A DNA stretch of 64,000 nucleotides. Origin: an uncultured Roseovarius sp. (lineage in GTDB: Bacteria > Pseudomonadota > Alphaproteobacteria > Rhodobacterales > Rhodobacteraceae). The DNA is taken from the NCBI GenBank assembly GCA_947496175.1, contig CANMBU010000001.1:992001-1056000 (forward strand), given 5' to 3'. The notes under the pieces are model-generated. The model ran no database searches and had not been told where the DNA came from. It saw nothing but the letters and a program-made list of their open reading frames with translations. The stretch's first letter is position 1, and each line of letters starts with the position of its first letter. Position numbers and translations under genes: made by a program. This document shows, piece after piece, positions 1-7,856 of this stretch.

Positions 1-252
1 GTACCAAAGTGTAGATCCGCAGATTTCACAGAACCCGCGCTCGGCCCAGTCTGATGACCGATAGCTTTTTGTCGGGCCATCAAAACTGACACTTCCAGGC
101 TCCGTGGCAAGGGACATAAACATCGAGCTCGTGTGGCGACGGCACATTTCACAGTGACACGCGCGTATGATCGACGAAGCAAAGCGGGCATGAACGGTTA
201 CAGCGCCGCAAAGGCACTGTCCTGAAATCTCATGAATCGCTTCTTTCGGCAT
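1..252 (-). CDS. GFA-family zinc protein, N-terminal part (cut by window edge)
   Basis: Reading the minus strand from an ATG at 250-252 gives 84 residues that run off the left edge. The visible part carries the cysteine pattern of the GFA family (glutathione-dependent formaldehyde-activating enzyme, centromere protein V fold): CLCG at residues 13-16, CHCEMC at 32-37 and FCEICGSTLW at 74-83. These cysteines bind zinc in the family. An AAGGA sequence lies seven bases before the ATG. The gene follows gltD on the same strand, about 110 bases downstream. Most GFA proteins have no proven substrate, so the reaction is unknown here; a role in formaldehyde or S-hydroxymethylglutathione chemistry is only the family's founding assignment. 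Confidence 0.85.
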   Translation of the reverse strand, partial: MPKEAIHEISGQCLCGAVTVHARFASSIIRACHCEMCRRHTSSMFMSLATEPGSVSFDGPTKSYRSSDWAERGFCEICGSTLWY

Positions 253-316
253 TCAGTTTTCCTTAGCCACCTAGGTCAGTCAGCCTGACCATTCTCTTTT
301 AGTTTTTCACAACCGC

Positions 317-360
317 ACCGACGCGATACCGACGTAATACCGACACGATACCGACGTTGG
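317..360 (-). repeat. Four-unit 11-base tandem repeat after gltD (copy A)
   Basis: On the plus strand four 11-base units follow each other: ACCGACGCGAT, ACCGACGTAAT, ACCGACACGAT and ACCGACGTTGG. The array ends three bases from the gltD stop codon. Read in the direction of gltD it begins right after the stop as CCAACGTCGGTATCG. A second array of the same design is at 36967-37010 behind another minus-strand gene. All units point the same way, so the element cannot fold into a hairpin by itself. The function is unknown. Confidence 0.85.
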
Positions 361-363
361 TTT

Positions 364-1809
364 TCACTCAGCAGCGACCGCTTGTGCGCCTTGCAAATCA
401 TCGAGAATGCTCTGAGCCGCATCCCGCCCATCACGGATGGCCCAGACAACCAAACTTGCGCCACGAACGATGTCGCCAATTGCGTAAACCCCCTGAATTG
501 AGGTTCGGCCGGTCCCATATTCGGCTCGAATTGTGCCCCAGCGTGTGACCTCCAAACCGCTTTGGTTCCATAGGGCAGGTAGGTCTTCCGCTTCAAACCC
601 TAGGGCCTTGATGACCAAATCCGCTGGTTCATCAAAATCAGCCCCATCAATTTCTTCCGGACTCTGACGTCCTGTCGCATCTGGAGGCCCCAAGCGCATT
701 TTCTGAACCTTGACGCTGCTGACCGGATCGCCATGAAAGGCCTTTGGCGCGCTAAGCCAAACAAACTCCACGCCTTCTTCTTCGGCATTGGCAACTTCGC
801 GTTGGCTGCCGGGCATGTTGGCGCGGTCTCTACGATAAAAGCACTTAACCGAAGTTGCCCCTTGTCGCACCGCTGTGCGCACACAATCCATCGCTGTGTC
901 ACCACCGCCAATGACAATGACACGCTTGCCCTCTGCGTTCAGTTCACCACTGTCAAATTCGGGCACAACGTCCCCAAAACTCTTGCGGTTGCTGGCGGTC
1001 AGATAGTCAATCGCGCGCACAATACCCGCCGCCCCTGCGCCCGGCCCTGGCAATTCTCGGCTTTTGTAGACACCGGTTGCGATCAAAACAGCGTTGTGTC
1101 TGGCCTGGATTTCCGCAAACGAAACATCATTGCCCACATCGCAATTCATTTCGAACGCGACGCCACCTTGTTCAAGCTGGTCAACGCGACGCATGACAAC
1201 GTCTTTTTCAAGTTTAAAACCAGGAATGCCATAGGTCAGAAGCCCACCTGCACGGTCATATCGGTCATAAACCGTCACCTGAAGGCCCGCCTGAAGCAGG
1301 ACATCTGCCGCAGCCAGACCACCGGGACCCGCGCCAATAATTCCAACAGACTCGGTCCGCTCCGCTTGCGGCGCAATCGGCTGAACCCAGCCTTCTTCCC
1401 AAGCTGTATCGGTGATGTATTTCTCAACGGCCCCGATCGTCACGGTGCCATGGCCCGATTGTTCGATCACACAATTGCCTTCACACAGACGGTCTTGGGG
1501 GCAGATACGGCCGCAGATTTCCGGAAACGTATTCGTTGCCTGACTGATGTTATACGCCTCCCGAAGTCGACCCTCCGCAGTGAGCCTGAGCCAGTCGGGA
1601 ATATTGTTGTGCAGAGGGCAATGATTCTGACAATAGGGCACGCCGCACTGACTACAGCGAGCGGACTGCTCCTTTGCCTTTTCATCAGCATATTCCGCAT
1701 AGATTTCCTCGAAATCCTCTCTGCGAACCTCCGCACCCCGCTTTTCCGGCATGTCCCGTTCAACAGTTACGAATTTCAACATCTGCTCGTTCGCCAAGAA
1801 AGCCTCCAT
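364..1809 (-). CDS. gltD: Glutamate synthase (NADPH) small subunit
   Basis: The 481-residue protein is the beta subunit of glutamate synthase. It takes electrons from NADPH and passes them through FAD and iron-sulfur clusters to the large subunit, which makes glutamate from glutamine and 2-oxoglutarate. Two cysteine sets suit the two 4Fe-4S clusters (C52, C55, C60, C64 and C99, C103, C109, C113). The FAD motif GAGPGG is at 159-164, the NADPH motif GGGDTA at 301-306, and a second FAD-contacting AIGDIVRG segment lies near the end. Length is normal. An in-frame ATG nine codons in is an alternative start. The large subunit gene gltB is not in the window. A perfect inverted repeat at 1854-1868 lies upstream. 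Confidence 0.95.
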   Translation of the reverse strand: MEAFLANEQMLKFVTVERDMPEKRGAEVRREDFEEIYAEYADEKAKEQSARCSQCGVPYCQNHCPLHNNIPDWLRLTAEGRLREAYNISQATNTFPEICGRICPQDRLCEGNCVIEQSGHGTVTIGAVEKYITDTAWEEGWVQPIAPQAERTESVGIIGAGPGGLAAADVLLQAGLQVTVYDRYDRAGGLLTYGIPGFKLEKDVVMRRVDQLEQGGVAFEMNCDVGNDVSFAEIQARHNAVLIATGVYKSRELPGPGAGAAGIVRAIDYLTASNRKSFGDVVPEFDSGELNAEGKRVIVIGGGDTAMDCVRTAVRQGATSVKCFYRRDRANMPGSQREVANAEEEGVEFVWLSAPKAFHGDPVSSVKVQKMRLGPPDATGRQSPEEIDGADFDEPADLVIKALGFEAEDLPALWNQSGLEVTRWGTIRAEYGTGRTSIQGVYAIGDIVRGASLVVWAIRDGRDAAQSILDDLQGAQAVAAE

Positions 1810-1853
1810 CCCACAAGTCCAATCTCTCTAAAGGACAGAAAGTATAAAATAAA

Positions 1854-1868
1854 GTCATAAACTATGAC
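1854..1868. promoter_or_regulatory. Inverted repeat between gltD and uppP
   Basis: GTCATA-AAC-TATGAC is a perfect six-base inverted repeat with a three-base centre. It sits 45 bases upstream of the gltD start in the 201-base gap shared with the divergent uppP gene. The surrounding sequence is AT-rich (TTATTTTATACTTT on the gltD strand), as in a promoter. It has the size of a dimeric regulator site. No regulator can be named from sequence. Confidence 0.35.
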
Positions 1869-2010
1869 CTAATAAGGGAAATTTTACTATTCGCTTTGGA
1901 TTTCAGTGGAAAACCTGCACTATTTAGGTCCGATTCGGAACCAAATCGCGTCTTTTCTCTCAATTCTGGTGGTTTATAGCTGACTATGAGACAAAAACAG
2001 AGGCGCGAAC

Positions 2011-2814
2011 ATGCCGCTTTTCCAACTGATTCTGGTGGCCGTCATTCAAGGCATCACAGAATTTTTGCCCGTATCCTCCTCTGGGCACCTGATCCTGTTG
2101 CCAAGTTTGACTGGGATGGAAGATCAGGGTCAGGCGATTGATGTCGCTGTCCATGTCGGCACGCTCTTTGCGGTCATCATCTATTTCTGGAGCGATGTGA
2201 AGCTGGCCATCCTTGGACTGCCTCGCATGTGCATCGGTAAGATCGACACCGAAGGCGCAAAGCTTGCACTTTTGCTCGTTGTCGCATCCGTTCCCGTGGT
2301 TGCATTTGGTCTTATGCTAAAGATCACCGGCCTGGACGAATCTCTACGCTCTATAGCGGTCATCGGATGGGCCATGCTTGTGTTCGGCCTATTCCTCTAT
2401 TGGTCCGATCAGGTTGGCGGAACGACCAAAACAGACAAAGACTGGTCAATCCCCGATGCGCTGGTCATCGGTGTCTGGCAAGCGATTGCCCTTATCCCCG
2501 GCACATCACGCTCGGGCATCACAATCACAGGTGCCCGATTCATGGGATATGCCCGGCACGACGCAGCCAAAATCGCGATGCTCATGTCGATCCCGACCAT
2601 CATTGCAAGCGGTGTCTTCCTTGCAGGCGAAACCATGGTGAATGCCGATATGGCTTTGCTTAGAGACGGCGCAATCGCGGCCGCTATCGCTTTTGTCGCA
2701 GCGCTCTTGGCACTAGTGCTGATGATGCGTTTGTTGCGCAGCGTGTCATTCACACCTTACGTGATTTACCGCATTCTGCTGGGCTTGGTGCTGCTCTTTA
2801 TCGCTTACACTTAG
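2011..2814 (+). CDS. uppP: Undecaprenyl-diphosphate phosphatase
   Basis: This 267-residue multi-spanning membrane protein is of the BacA/UppP family. It removes a phosphate from undecaprenyl diphosphate at the periplasmic face so that the lipid carrier can be used again for peptidoglycan and surface glycans. Both family motifs are present: GITEFLPVSSSGH at residues 14-26 and PGTSRSG at 163-169. The rest alternates long hydrophobic segments. The start follows an AGAGGCG sequence. The gene converges on the next one with nine bases between stop codons. Overproduction of this family gives bacitracin tolerance in other bacteria. Confidence 0.95.
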   Translation: MPLFQLILVAVIQGITEFLPVSSSGHLILLPSLTGMEDQGQAIDVAVHVGTLFAVIIYFWSDVKLAILGLPRMCIGKIDTEGAKLALLLVVASVPVVAFGLMLKITGLDESLRSIAVIGWAMLVFGLFLYWSDQVGGTTKTDKDWSIPDALVIGVWQAIALIPGTSRSGITITGARFMGYARHDAAKIAMLMSIPTIIASGVFLAGETMVNADMALLRDGAIAAAIAFVAALLALVLMMRLLRSVSFTPYVIYRILLGLVLLFIAYT

Positions 2815-2823
2815 ACGCCGGTA

Positions 2824-3807
2824 TCAATCTGCACGCAGGTTTTTCGCCGACTCTTTGAGCGCCTCGTACTGTCCTGCAGGTCGGAACCGCCAAAGATAAT
2901 CCGGGATCACCGCCTCTATCGCAACAGGTCGAATACCCAAGTCCGTCAGTGCCTTCGCACCATCTTGCACAACGTTATCAACGCGCAAGCTTCGAACCTG
3001 ATCACGCGTGATCTGTGGCGGCACAAGGCCTCCGGTCAGGAATTGAACAGCTTCCATTCCCATGGCCATCACATTCGCTGCCCAGAACGGAATATTCAGG
3101 ATCAGGCGACGGCGCCTAATGACTTTGAGCATGTGCTGCATAAGTTCGCGAAATGTGTTTACATCCGGTCCGCCCAACTCATAGACACCCGGCGCAGCAT
3201 CGCCCTCGACACCCATGGCAGCCGCCTCTGCAACATTGTCCACATAAACAGGCTGAAATTTGGTGTCAGCCCCGACAACAGGTAAGATCGGACCAAACCG
3301 GGTCAGCCCGGCAAATCGATTGAAAAACTGATCTTCAGGCCCAAAAATCACAGATGGTCGCAGAATAACGGCGCCGGGCATATGCGACAACACAGCTGCT
3401 TCGCCCTTTGCCTTGGACTGGCTGTAGAGGCTATCTGAGGCCAAATCCGAACCAATCGAAGAGATGTGGACCATGCGTCCGACACCTTCCTCGGCGGCGA
3501 TACGCGCGATACGCTCAGCGCCGAGATGCTGGACCGCTTCAAAACTGTTCTTCCCGCCTTTGTCGAATGTGCCAACACAGTTCACAACGGCATCGGCCCC
3601 TTGCATCACCGCGCGCACGCTATTGTCGTCACGAATGTTGCAAAACAAAGGTTCAACCTGTCCAACCACTCCATAGGGTTTCACATGTATCGCCTCGTTT
3701 GGGCGGCGCACGGCCACCCGCACACGCCAGCCAGACTTTGCCAATCTGCGGGCGATGTACCGCCCAACAAAACCAGAACCGCCATAGATGGTGACAAGCT
3801 TCGACAT
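2824..3807 (-). CDS. NDUFA9-like atypical short-chain dehydrogenase
   Basis: The 327-residue protein opens with a Rossmann dinucleotide motif, [16 protein letters not shown], near residues 8-23, and continues like the atypical SDR group that includes the 39 kDa (NDUFA9) subunit of mitochondrial complex I. It lacks the usual YxxxK active-site pair; the position reads [11 protein letters not shown]. In alphaproteobacteria such genes are annotated as complex I NDUFA9 family proteins. They may bind NADPH and act in complex I assembly or a quinone-related step, but this is not shown here. No nuo genes are in the window. The gene has its own start after AGGAGCACCTC-like spacing (GAGCACCTCTT before ATG). 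Confidence 0.8.
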   Translation of the reverse strand: MSKLVTIYGGSGFVGRYIARRLAKSGWRVRVAVRRPNEAIHVKPYGVVGQVEPLFCNIRDDNSVRAVMQGADAVVNCVGTFDKGGKNSFEAVQHLGAERIARIAAEEGVGRMVHISSIGSDLASDSLYSQSKAKGEAAVLSHMPGAVILRPSVIFGPEDQFFNRFAGLTRFGPILPVVGADTKFQPVYVDNVAEAAAMGVEGDAAPGVYELGGPDVNTFRELMQHMLKVIRRRRLILNIPFWAANVMAMGMEAVQFLTGGLVPPQITRDQVRSLRVDNVVQDGAKALTDLGIRPVAIEAVIPDYLWRFRPAGQYEALKESAKNLRAD

Positions 3808-3946
3808 AAGAGGTGCTCCCGTTGCGCCTAACGAATATTACGTACCTCTGTCCCGGCCTTTCGACAAGGCGGTTTGATGTCCCAGTGGTCAGGCGAATTG
3901 GCGTTGACACATCTGGGCCAGATGTCTACATGCCCAAACGACACCG

Positions 3947-4033
3947 GCCCAGGTGGCGGAATTGGTAGACGCGCTAGCTTCAGGTGCTAGTGTCCGTATG
4001 GACGTGGAGGTTCGAGTCCTCTCCTGGGCACCA
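3947..4033 (+). tRNA. tRNA-Leu (anticodon CAG)
   Basis: The 87-base gene has a perfect seven-base acceptor stem (GCCCAGG with CCTGGGC) and the D-loop sequence GGAATTGGTAGAC typical of leucine tRNAs. The anticodon stem CTAGC/GCTAG holds the loop TTCAGGT, giving CAG at 3981-3983, which reads CUG. There is a long variable arm and a T-arm with TTCGAGTCC. The CCA end is encoded (4031-4033). The ribonuclease D gene starts 23 bases later and could share the transcript. Confidence 0.97.
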
Positions 4034-4056
4034 TTCCTCCCGAGAAGGGAATGAGA

Positions 4057-4668
4057 ATGGCCAACCACTTTCACAAAAACGATCTACCTGACGGTCTCGA
4101 CTTAGGACCCTCTGTTGCCATTGATTGTGAAACGATGGGCTTAAATCCTCATCGCGACAGGCTGTGTGTCGTGCAGCTATCTTCTGGTGACGGGGATGCC
4201 CATATTGTGCAGATCGAACAGGGTCAAAAATCCGCCCCCAACCTGGAAACTCTGCTCACAAATCAGACCGTGCTCAAACTTTTTCATTTTGGACGCTTTG
4301 ACATAGCCGCGCTGTTTCATGCCTTTGGCGCGCTCACAACGCCGGTCTATTGCACCAAGATAGCAAGCAAACTGGTCCGAACCTACACAGACCGCCATGG
4401 TCTGAAATTCCTTTTACAAGAGCTGCTGGATATCGACATTTCCAAACAACAACAGTCCTCCGACTGGGGGGCACAAACGCTAACCGACGCCCAACTTGAC
4501 TATGCAGCATCCGATGTACTCTATCTGCATCGGCTCAAGACAGAACTTGACAAGCGTCTGGAACGTGAAGGCAGGCTGGAGTTAGCGCAGTCGTGTTTTG
4601 ATTTCCTCCCCACCCGTGCCAGACTTGATCTGGCAGGATGGCCCGAGACGGATATCTTTTCACATTGA
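4057..4668 (+). CDS. rnd: Ribonuclease D, short form
   Basis: This is a DEDDy-type 3'-to-5' exoribonuclease of about 203 residues. The catalytic acidic residues are visible in AIDCETMG (near residue 25), in FHFGRFDIAAL (near 82) and in the late YAASD motif. Escherichia coli RNase D has in addition two HRDC domains; this protein ends after the nuclease domain, the usual form in alphaproteobacteria. It is expected to trim 3' ends of tRNA and other stable RNA, which suits its place 23 bases after a tRNA gene. ATG at 4057 is preferred over 4051 because GAAGGG then has normal spacing. The stop overlaps the lptC start (TGATG). Confidence 0.9.
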   Translation: MANHFHKNDLPDGLDLGPSVAIDCETMGLNPHRDRLCVVQLSSGDGDAHIVQIEQGQKSAPNLETLLTNQTVLKLFHFGRFDIAALFHAFGALTTPVYCTKIASKLVRTYTDRHGLKFLLQELLDIDISKQQQSSDWGAQTLTDAQLDYAASDVLYLHRLKTELDKRLEREGRLELAQSCFDFLPTRARLDLAGWPETDIFSH

Positions 4669-5285
4669 TGATGACATGGCGGGGCGACTTTTATTCTCGA
4701 TTGGTGGCATGGATGAAAATAGTCCTGCCGCTTGCAGCGCTTGGACTCCTTTCAACGCTCTTTCTAATCTCTCAAAGCATTGATCCGACCAAGGCTATTC
4801 CGGTTGTCGAATTGGATCTCGAACAAAGAGCCCAAGATCAAGGAGCTACCAATGCTGCTTTTGCTGGGGTGACGCGTGGTGGTGATGAAATAATGTTGGA
4901 CGCAGTCTCAGCTCGCCCATCGCCAGAAGATGCGCGCATCATCAATGCAAAAGACGTGTCAGCGGAACTGACACTTGTCTCCGGCACAGTAATTGACGTG
5001 TCCGCAAAAAATGCCAGCCTGAATCAGAAAAACAACACAGCGGCGATGGCCGGGAGCGTTCGTTTCAAAACAACAACAGGCTATGACATCAGAACAGAGC
5101 AGCTGAATGCCGACTTTAACATCCTGCACGCAGAATCGCCTGGTCCCATTTCGGGAGAAGGCCCTCCGGGTGTTTTGACAGCAGGTCGCATGATTTTGAC
5201 TAGTAATGAGGAGACAGGTACCTCACATTTGGTTTTCACCGACCGCGTGAAGCTGATATACAGTGGACATATTAATGAGGAATGA
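4668..5285 (+). CDS. lptC: LPS export protein LptC
   Basis: The protein of about 205 residues has a single membrane segment near the N terminus (KIVLPLAALGLLSTLFLIS) followed by a periplasmic beta-rich domain. This is the layout of LptC, which anchors the LPS transport bridge to the LptBFG complex in the inner membrane and hands LPS to LptA. Sequence match to the family is weak, as is normal, so the call rests on topology and on the genes that follow. The start is the ATG at 4668, overlapping the rnd stop by one base. The end overlaps lptA by four bases (ATGA). Both overlaps suggest translational coupling. Confidence 0.88.
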   Translation: MMTWRGDFYSRLVAWMKIVLPLAALGLLSTLFLISQSIDPTKAIPVVELDLEQRAQDQGATNAAFAGVTRGGDEIMLDAVSARPSPEDARIINAKDVSAELTLVSGTVIDVSAKNASLNQKNNTAAMAGSVRFKTTTGYDIRTEQLNADFNILHAESPGPISGEGPPGVLTAGRMILTSNEETGTSHLVFTDRVKLIYSGHINEE

Positions 5286-5779
5286 CGCACGTGCTTCGTT
5301 TCGTACATCTTAGACTTTTTCTTGCCATGCTTTGCCTTCCAGGTATTGCATATGCCCAAGGCGCTCAAATTGCCTTTGGCGATACGTCACAAAACAGTCG
5401 GCTTCCAGTCGAAGTAACGGCCGACAATTTGAACGTGAACCAAGATGATGGAACTGCTGTTTTTACAGGTAACGTTCTGATTGGGCAGGGTGAAATGCGG
5501 CTTTCGGCCCCACGGGTGCTTGTTGTTTACAAATCTGACCAAAGCGGAATTGAAAAGCTGGAGGCCACTGGTGGTGTGACTTTGGTAAGTGGCGAAGACG
5601 CCGCAGAAGCTCAAAGAGCGGACTACGACATCGATTCTGGCCTGATTGAAATGCAGGGAAATGTTCTTCTCGTCCAAGGCAGCAACTCACTGACCGGCGA
5701 CACCATGTTTGTTGATACCCGCGCAGGCACAGCACGCGTGAGCGGCAGGGTCAAAACCATCCTACAACCCGAAAATTGA
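5282..5779 (+). CDS. lptA: LPS transport periplasmic protein LptA
   Basis: The 165-residue protein begins with a signal peptide (hydrophobic stretch ending in GIAYAQ near residue 25). The mature part has OstA/LptA-type beta repeats: EVTADNLNVNQDDGTAVFTG, then a stretch on LSAPRVLVVY and a later GDTMFVDTRAGTARVSGRVKT. LptA polymerises or bridges between LptC and the outer-membrane LptD, carrying LPS across the periplasm. The ATG overlaps the end of lptC and the stop is three bases before lptB, so the three genes form one unit. The size is typical for alphaproteobacteria. Confidence 0.92.
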   Translation: MTHVLRFVHLRLFLAMLCLPGIAYAQGAQIAFGDTSQNSRLPVEVTADNLNVNQDDGTAVFTGNVLIGQGEMRLSAPRVLVVYKSDQSGIEKLEATGGVTLVSGEDAAEAQRADYDIDSGLIEMQGNVLLVQGSNSLTGDTMFVDTRAGTARVSGRVKTILQPEN

Positions 5780-5782
5780 TCC

Positions 5783-6541
5783 ATGGCCAAACCTGAACTC
5801 CACATCGCGCATGAAAATGGCGGGCTAACTGTCGATAACCTGCGAAAAAGCTACAAGAAGCGCGTGGTCATTCGCGATGTGTCGCTTCAGTTGCAGCAAG
5901 GTGAAGTTGTTGCACTTCTGGGGCCAAACGGGTCGGGGAAAACAACAACGTTCTATGCCATTGCCGGTCTGATTTATCCAGAGGGCGGTAGTGTTTCCAT
6001 AGACGGCAAAGACGTGTCCAACTTGCCCATGTATCGCCGCGCTAAACTAGGTATCGGATATCTTCCGCAAGAGATGTCGATCTTTCGCGGGATGAGCGTG
6101 GAAGATAACATTATGTCGATCCTCGACATCTCTCAGCCATCTCGTCGCAAAAGACGCGAGCGTCTAGAAGAGCTATTGTCAGAATTCTCTATAGAGCATC
6201 TAAGACGTGCACCCGCACTTGCGCTTTCGGGTGGTGAACGCCGCCGTGTTGAAATCGCGCGCTGTCTGGCTGCACATCCAAAATACCTGCTTTTAGACGA
6301 ACCTTTCGCCGGCGTTGACCCAATTTCCGTCGGTGATATCCGCCATCTTGTGGCTGACCTTAAAAAGCGGGGCATTGGCGTGCTCATCACGGATCACAAT
6401 GTGCGCGAAACACTCGAGATCGTGGATCGCGCATACATCCTGCATGATGGCAAGGTTTTGATGTCTGGCTCTCCGGATGAAGTGGTATCCAACGAGAACG
6501 TCCGACGTGTCTATCTTGGTGATAATTTTCGGATTTCTTAA
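5783..6541 (+). CDS. lptB: LPS export ABC transporter ATPase LptB
   Basis: This 252-residue cytoplasmic ATPase powers LPS extraction from the inner membrane together with LptF and LptG, which are not in the window. Walker [10 protein letters not shown] is at residues 47-55, the signature LSGGE at 148-152 and Walker B LLLDEPF at 169-175. The Q-loop region reads [18 protein letters not shown], characteristic of LptB rather than other ABC ATPases. It ends the lptC-lptA-lptB unit. In many alphaproteobacteria rpoN follows at this place. Here a 237-base gap and then hpf follow instead. Confidence 0.95.
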   Translation: MAKPELHIAHENGGLTVDNLRKSYKKRVVIRDVSLQLQQGEVVALLGPNGSGKTTTFYAIAGLIYPEGGSVSIDGKDVSNLPMYRRAKLGIGYLPQEMSIFRGMSVEDNIMSILDISQPSRRKRRERLEELLSEFSIEHLRRAPALALSGGERRRVEIARCLAAHPKYLLLDEPFAGVDPISVGDIRHLVADLKKRGIGVLITDHNVRETLEIVDRAYILHDGKVLMSGSPDEVVSNENVRRVYLGDNFRIS

Positions 6542-6584
6542 CAAAATTGCCGCCTAAAATGCATGTAAGATGACGTCAACCTCA

Positions 6585-6614
6585 TTGACAAGTGACCCAC
6601 AAAAGGCCTCAAAT
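6585..6614 (+). promoter_or_regulatory. Possible promoter for hpf-ptsN
   Basis: In the gap between lptB and hpf the sequence TTGACA (6585-6590) is followed after 18 bases by TCAAAT and then ATAAAG. The -35 element is perfect but the -10 element is poor, so this is only a candidate. A separate promoter for hpf and ptsN would fit the 237-base spacing from lptB. No terminator hairpin is evident in this gap. Confidence 0.25.
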
Positions 6615-6778
6615 AAAGTCATGCCCCATGCGGTCTTTGCATTGATAGCTGAGTCATTCTGGTGTCACCGGACAAACTTCGATCAAGCAACCCAATGGGT
6701 TAAATTTCCCGACCAGAGTTTTGGACAACCGGGCCTGCTGCCCACTTAATGCTCTCTCGGCCTTTTGGAGGATATTCT

Positions 6779-7342
6779 ATGCGCTATCAGATCAGTGGAA
6801 AACAAATTGACATCGGAAGCGCATTACAGACCCATGTAGAAAACGAATTGAACTCGGTCGTCGAAAAATACGCCGAACGCCCAACAGACGCGAACGTCAT
6901 CTTTTCCAAAAGTGCCGCGGAATTTGTGTGTGAAGCAACAATTCACCTTTCCACTGGGCTGACCGCGCAGGCCAAGGCACATGCGCATGAGATTTATGCT
7001 GCGTTTGATCAATGTAGCGAAAAAATGGAAAAGCAGCTTCGCCGCTATAAACGCAGACTGAAGGATCATCACAGACAGCGTTCAGAACCAGTTGAACTTT
7101 CAGAAGCTTCCGCATATATCCTCGCTTCCAACAGCAGCGGTGAAGAATCGGAACCGGATACGCTTCAGCCGATCATCGTGGCTGAAATGGAAACGCAAAT
7201 TCCCTCCCTTTCCGTGGGCGAAGCTGTTATGCAAATGGAATTGGCCGGTGCGCCGGTGCTTGTGTTCAGAAACGAAGGCAAAGATGGATTGAACGTCGTG
7301 TATCGCAGAGATGACGGCAACATTGGGTGGATCGATCCGTAA
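6779..7342 (+). CDS. hpf: Ribosome hibernation promoting factor, long form
   Basis: The 187-residue protein has the HPF/YfiA N-terminal domain (about residues 1-105, ending in the basic run KQLRRYKRRLKDHHRQR) and a separate C-terminal domain (about 130-187, with MELAGAPVLVFRN and NVVYRRDDGNIGWIDP). The second domain defines the long form, which by itself dimerises 70S ribosomes into 100S particles in stationary phase. Start 6779 is chosen over an in-frame ATG ten codons upstream because GGAGG lies seven bases before it and the conserved MRYQISGKQID begins there. It is followed by ptsN after 49 bases. Confidence 0.94.
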   Translation: MRYQISGKQIDIGSALQTHVENELNSVVEKYAERPTDANVIFSKSAAEFVCEATIHLSTGLTAQAKAHAHEIYAAFDQCSEKMEKQLRRYKRRLKDHHRQRSEPVELSEASAYILASNSSGEESEPDTLQPIIVAEMETQIPSLSVGEAVMQMELAGAPVLVFRNEGKDGLNVVYRRDDGNIGWIDP

Positions 7343-7391
7343 ACCAAATCAGCAGCAGGTAAGAGATCCTGCGCTTTGGAGCAAAAATCAG

Positions 7392-7856
7392 ATGCAATTT
7401 TCTGAAATCCTCAAACCAGAGGCAATTCGGGTATTTTCCTCGGTTTCGAGTAAGAAACGCCTCTTGCATGAGCTTGGCACGATTGCCGAGGCGGCATACG
7501 ATCTGGATCACGCCAAATCGGTTGAGGCACTTTTGGAACGTGAAGCTCTTGGGCCAACCGGAGTGGGTCACGGTGTTGCCTTACCTCACGCGAGGCTTGA
7601 TGGAACGGACAAAGTCGTGGGTGCGGTGGTACTTCTTGACACACCGATCGATTTTTCCTCTGTCGACCGTCAGCCTGTGGATCTGGTGTTTGCTCTGTTT
7701 GCGCCAAAAGATGCTGGCGTTGAGCATCTCAAAGCCCTGGCGTTGGTGTCGAGAACACTGCGGGACCCTTCTATTTGCGCCAAATTGCGTGCCAACAATG
7801 ATCCTGCAACGCTGTATGCGATTATTACGGAATCGCAGTCAGTTCAGGCCGCTTGA
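7392..7856 (+). CDS. ptsN: Nitrogen-regulatory PTS enzyme IIA
   Basis: The 154-residue protein is EIIA-Ntr, a single PTS EIIA domain of the fructose/mannitol type. The phosphorylated histidine is H66 in GHGVALPHARL. It is the output protein of the nitrogen PTS (PtsP-PtsO-PtsN) and acts by phosphorylation-dependent binding to partners, for example in potassium and phosphate control in enterobacteria. The order lptB-hpf-ptsN is conserved in Proteobacteria. The ATG at 7392 begins the conserved MQFSEILKPEAI; longer in-frame starts overlap hpf. The last 18 bases overlap the 3' end of the convergent sulfotransferase gene. Confidence 0.93.
   Translation: MQFSEILKPEAIRVFSSVSSKKRLLHELGTIAEAAYDLDHAKSVEALLEREALGPTGVGHGVALPHARLDGTDKVVGAVVLLDTPIDFSSVDRQPVDLVFALFAPKDAGVEHLKALALVSRTLRDPSICAKLRANNDPATLYAIITESQSVQAA

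Noticed and set aside
274-290. GGTCAG-TCAGC-CTGACC hairpin before the gltD 3' repeat
   Set aside because: A T-rich stretch follows on the plus strand, but no plus-strand gene precedes it; on the minus strand no T-run follows, so it is not a supported terminator.
733-1860. 375-codon open frame on the plus strand opposite gltD
   Set aside because: It lies antisense to a clear gltD, shows no recognisable family, and its composition is what the reverse of a gltD frame gives.
3947-4033. tRNA-Leu as an integration site
   Set aside because: No integrase, duplicated tRNA end or foreign-looking region adjoins it; housekeeping genes flank both sides.
3889-4074. 61-codon minus-strand frame across the tRNA gene
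   Set aside because: It is an artefact of the tRNA sequence; no ribosome site or family.
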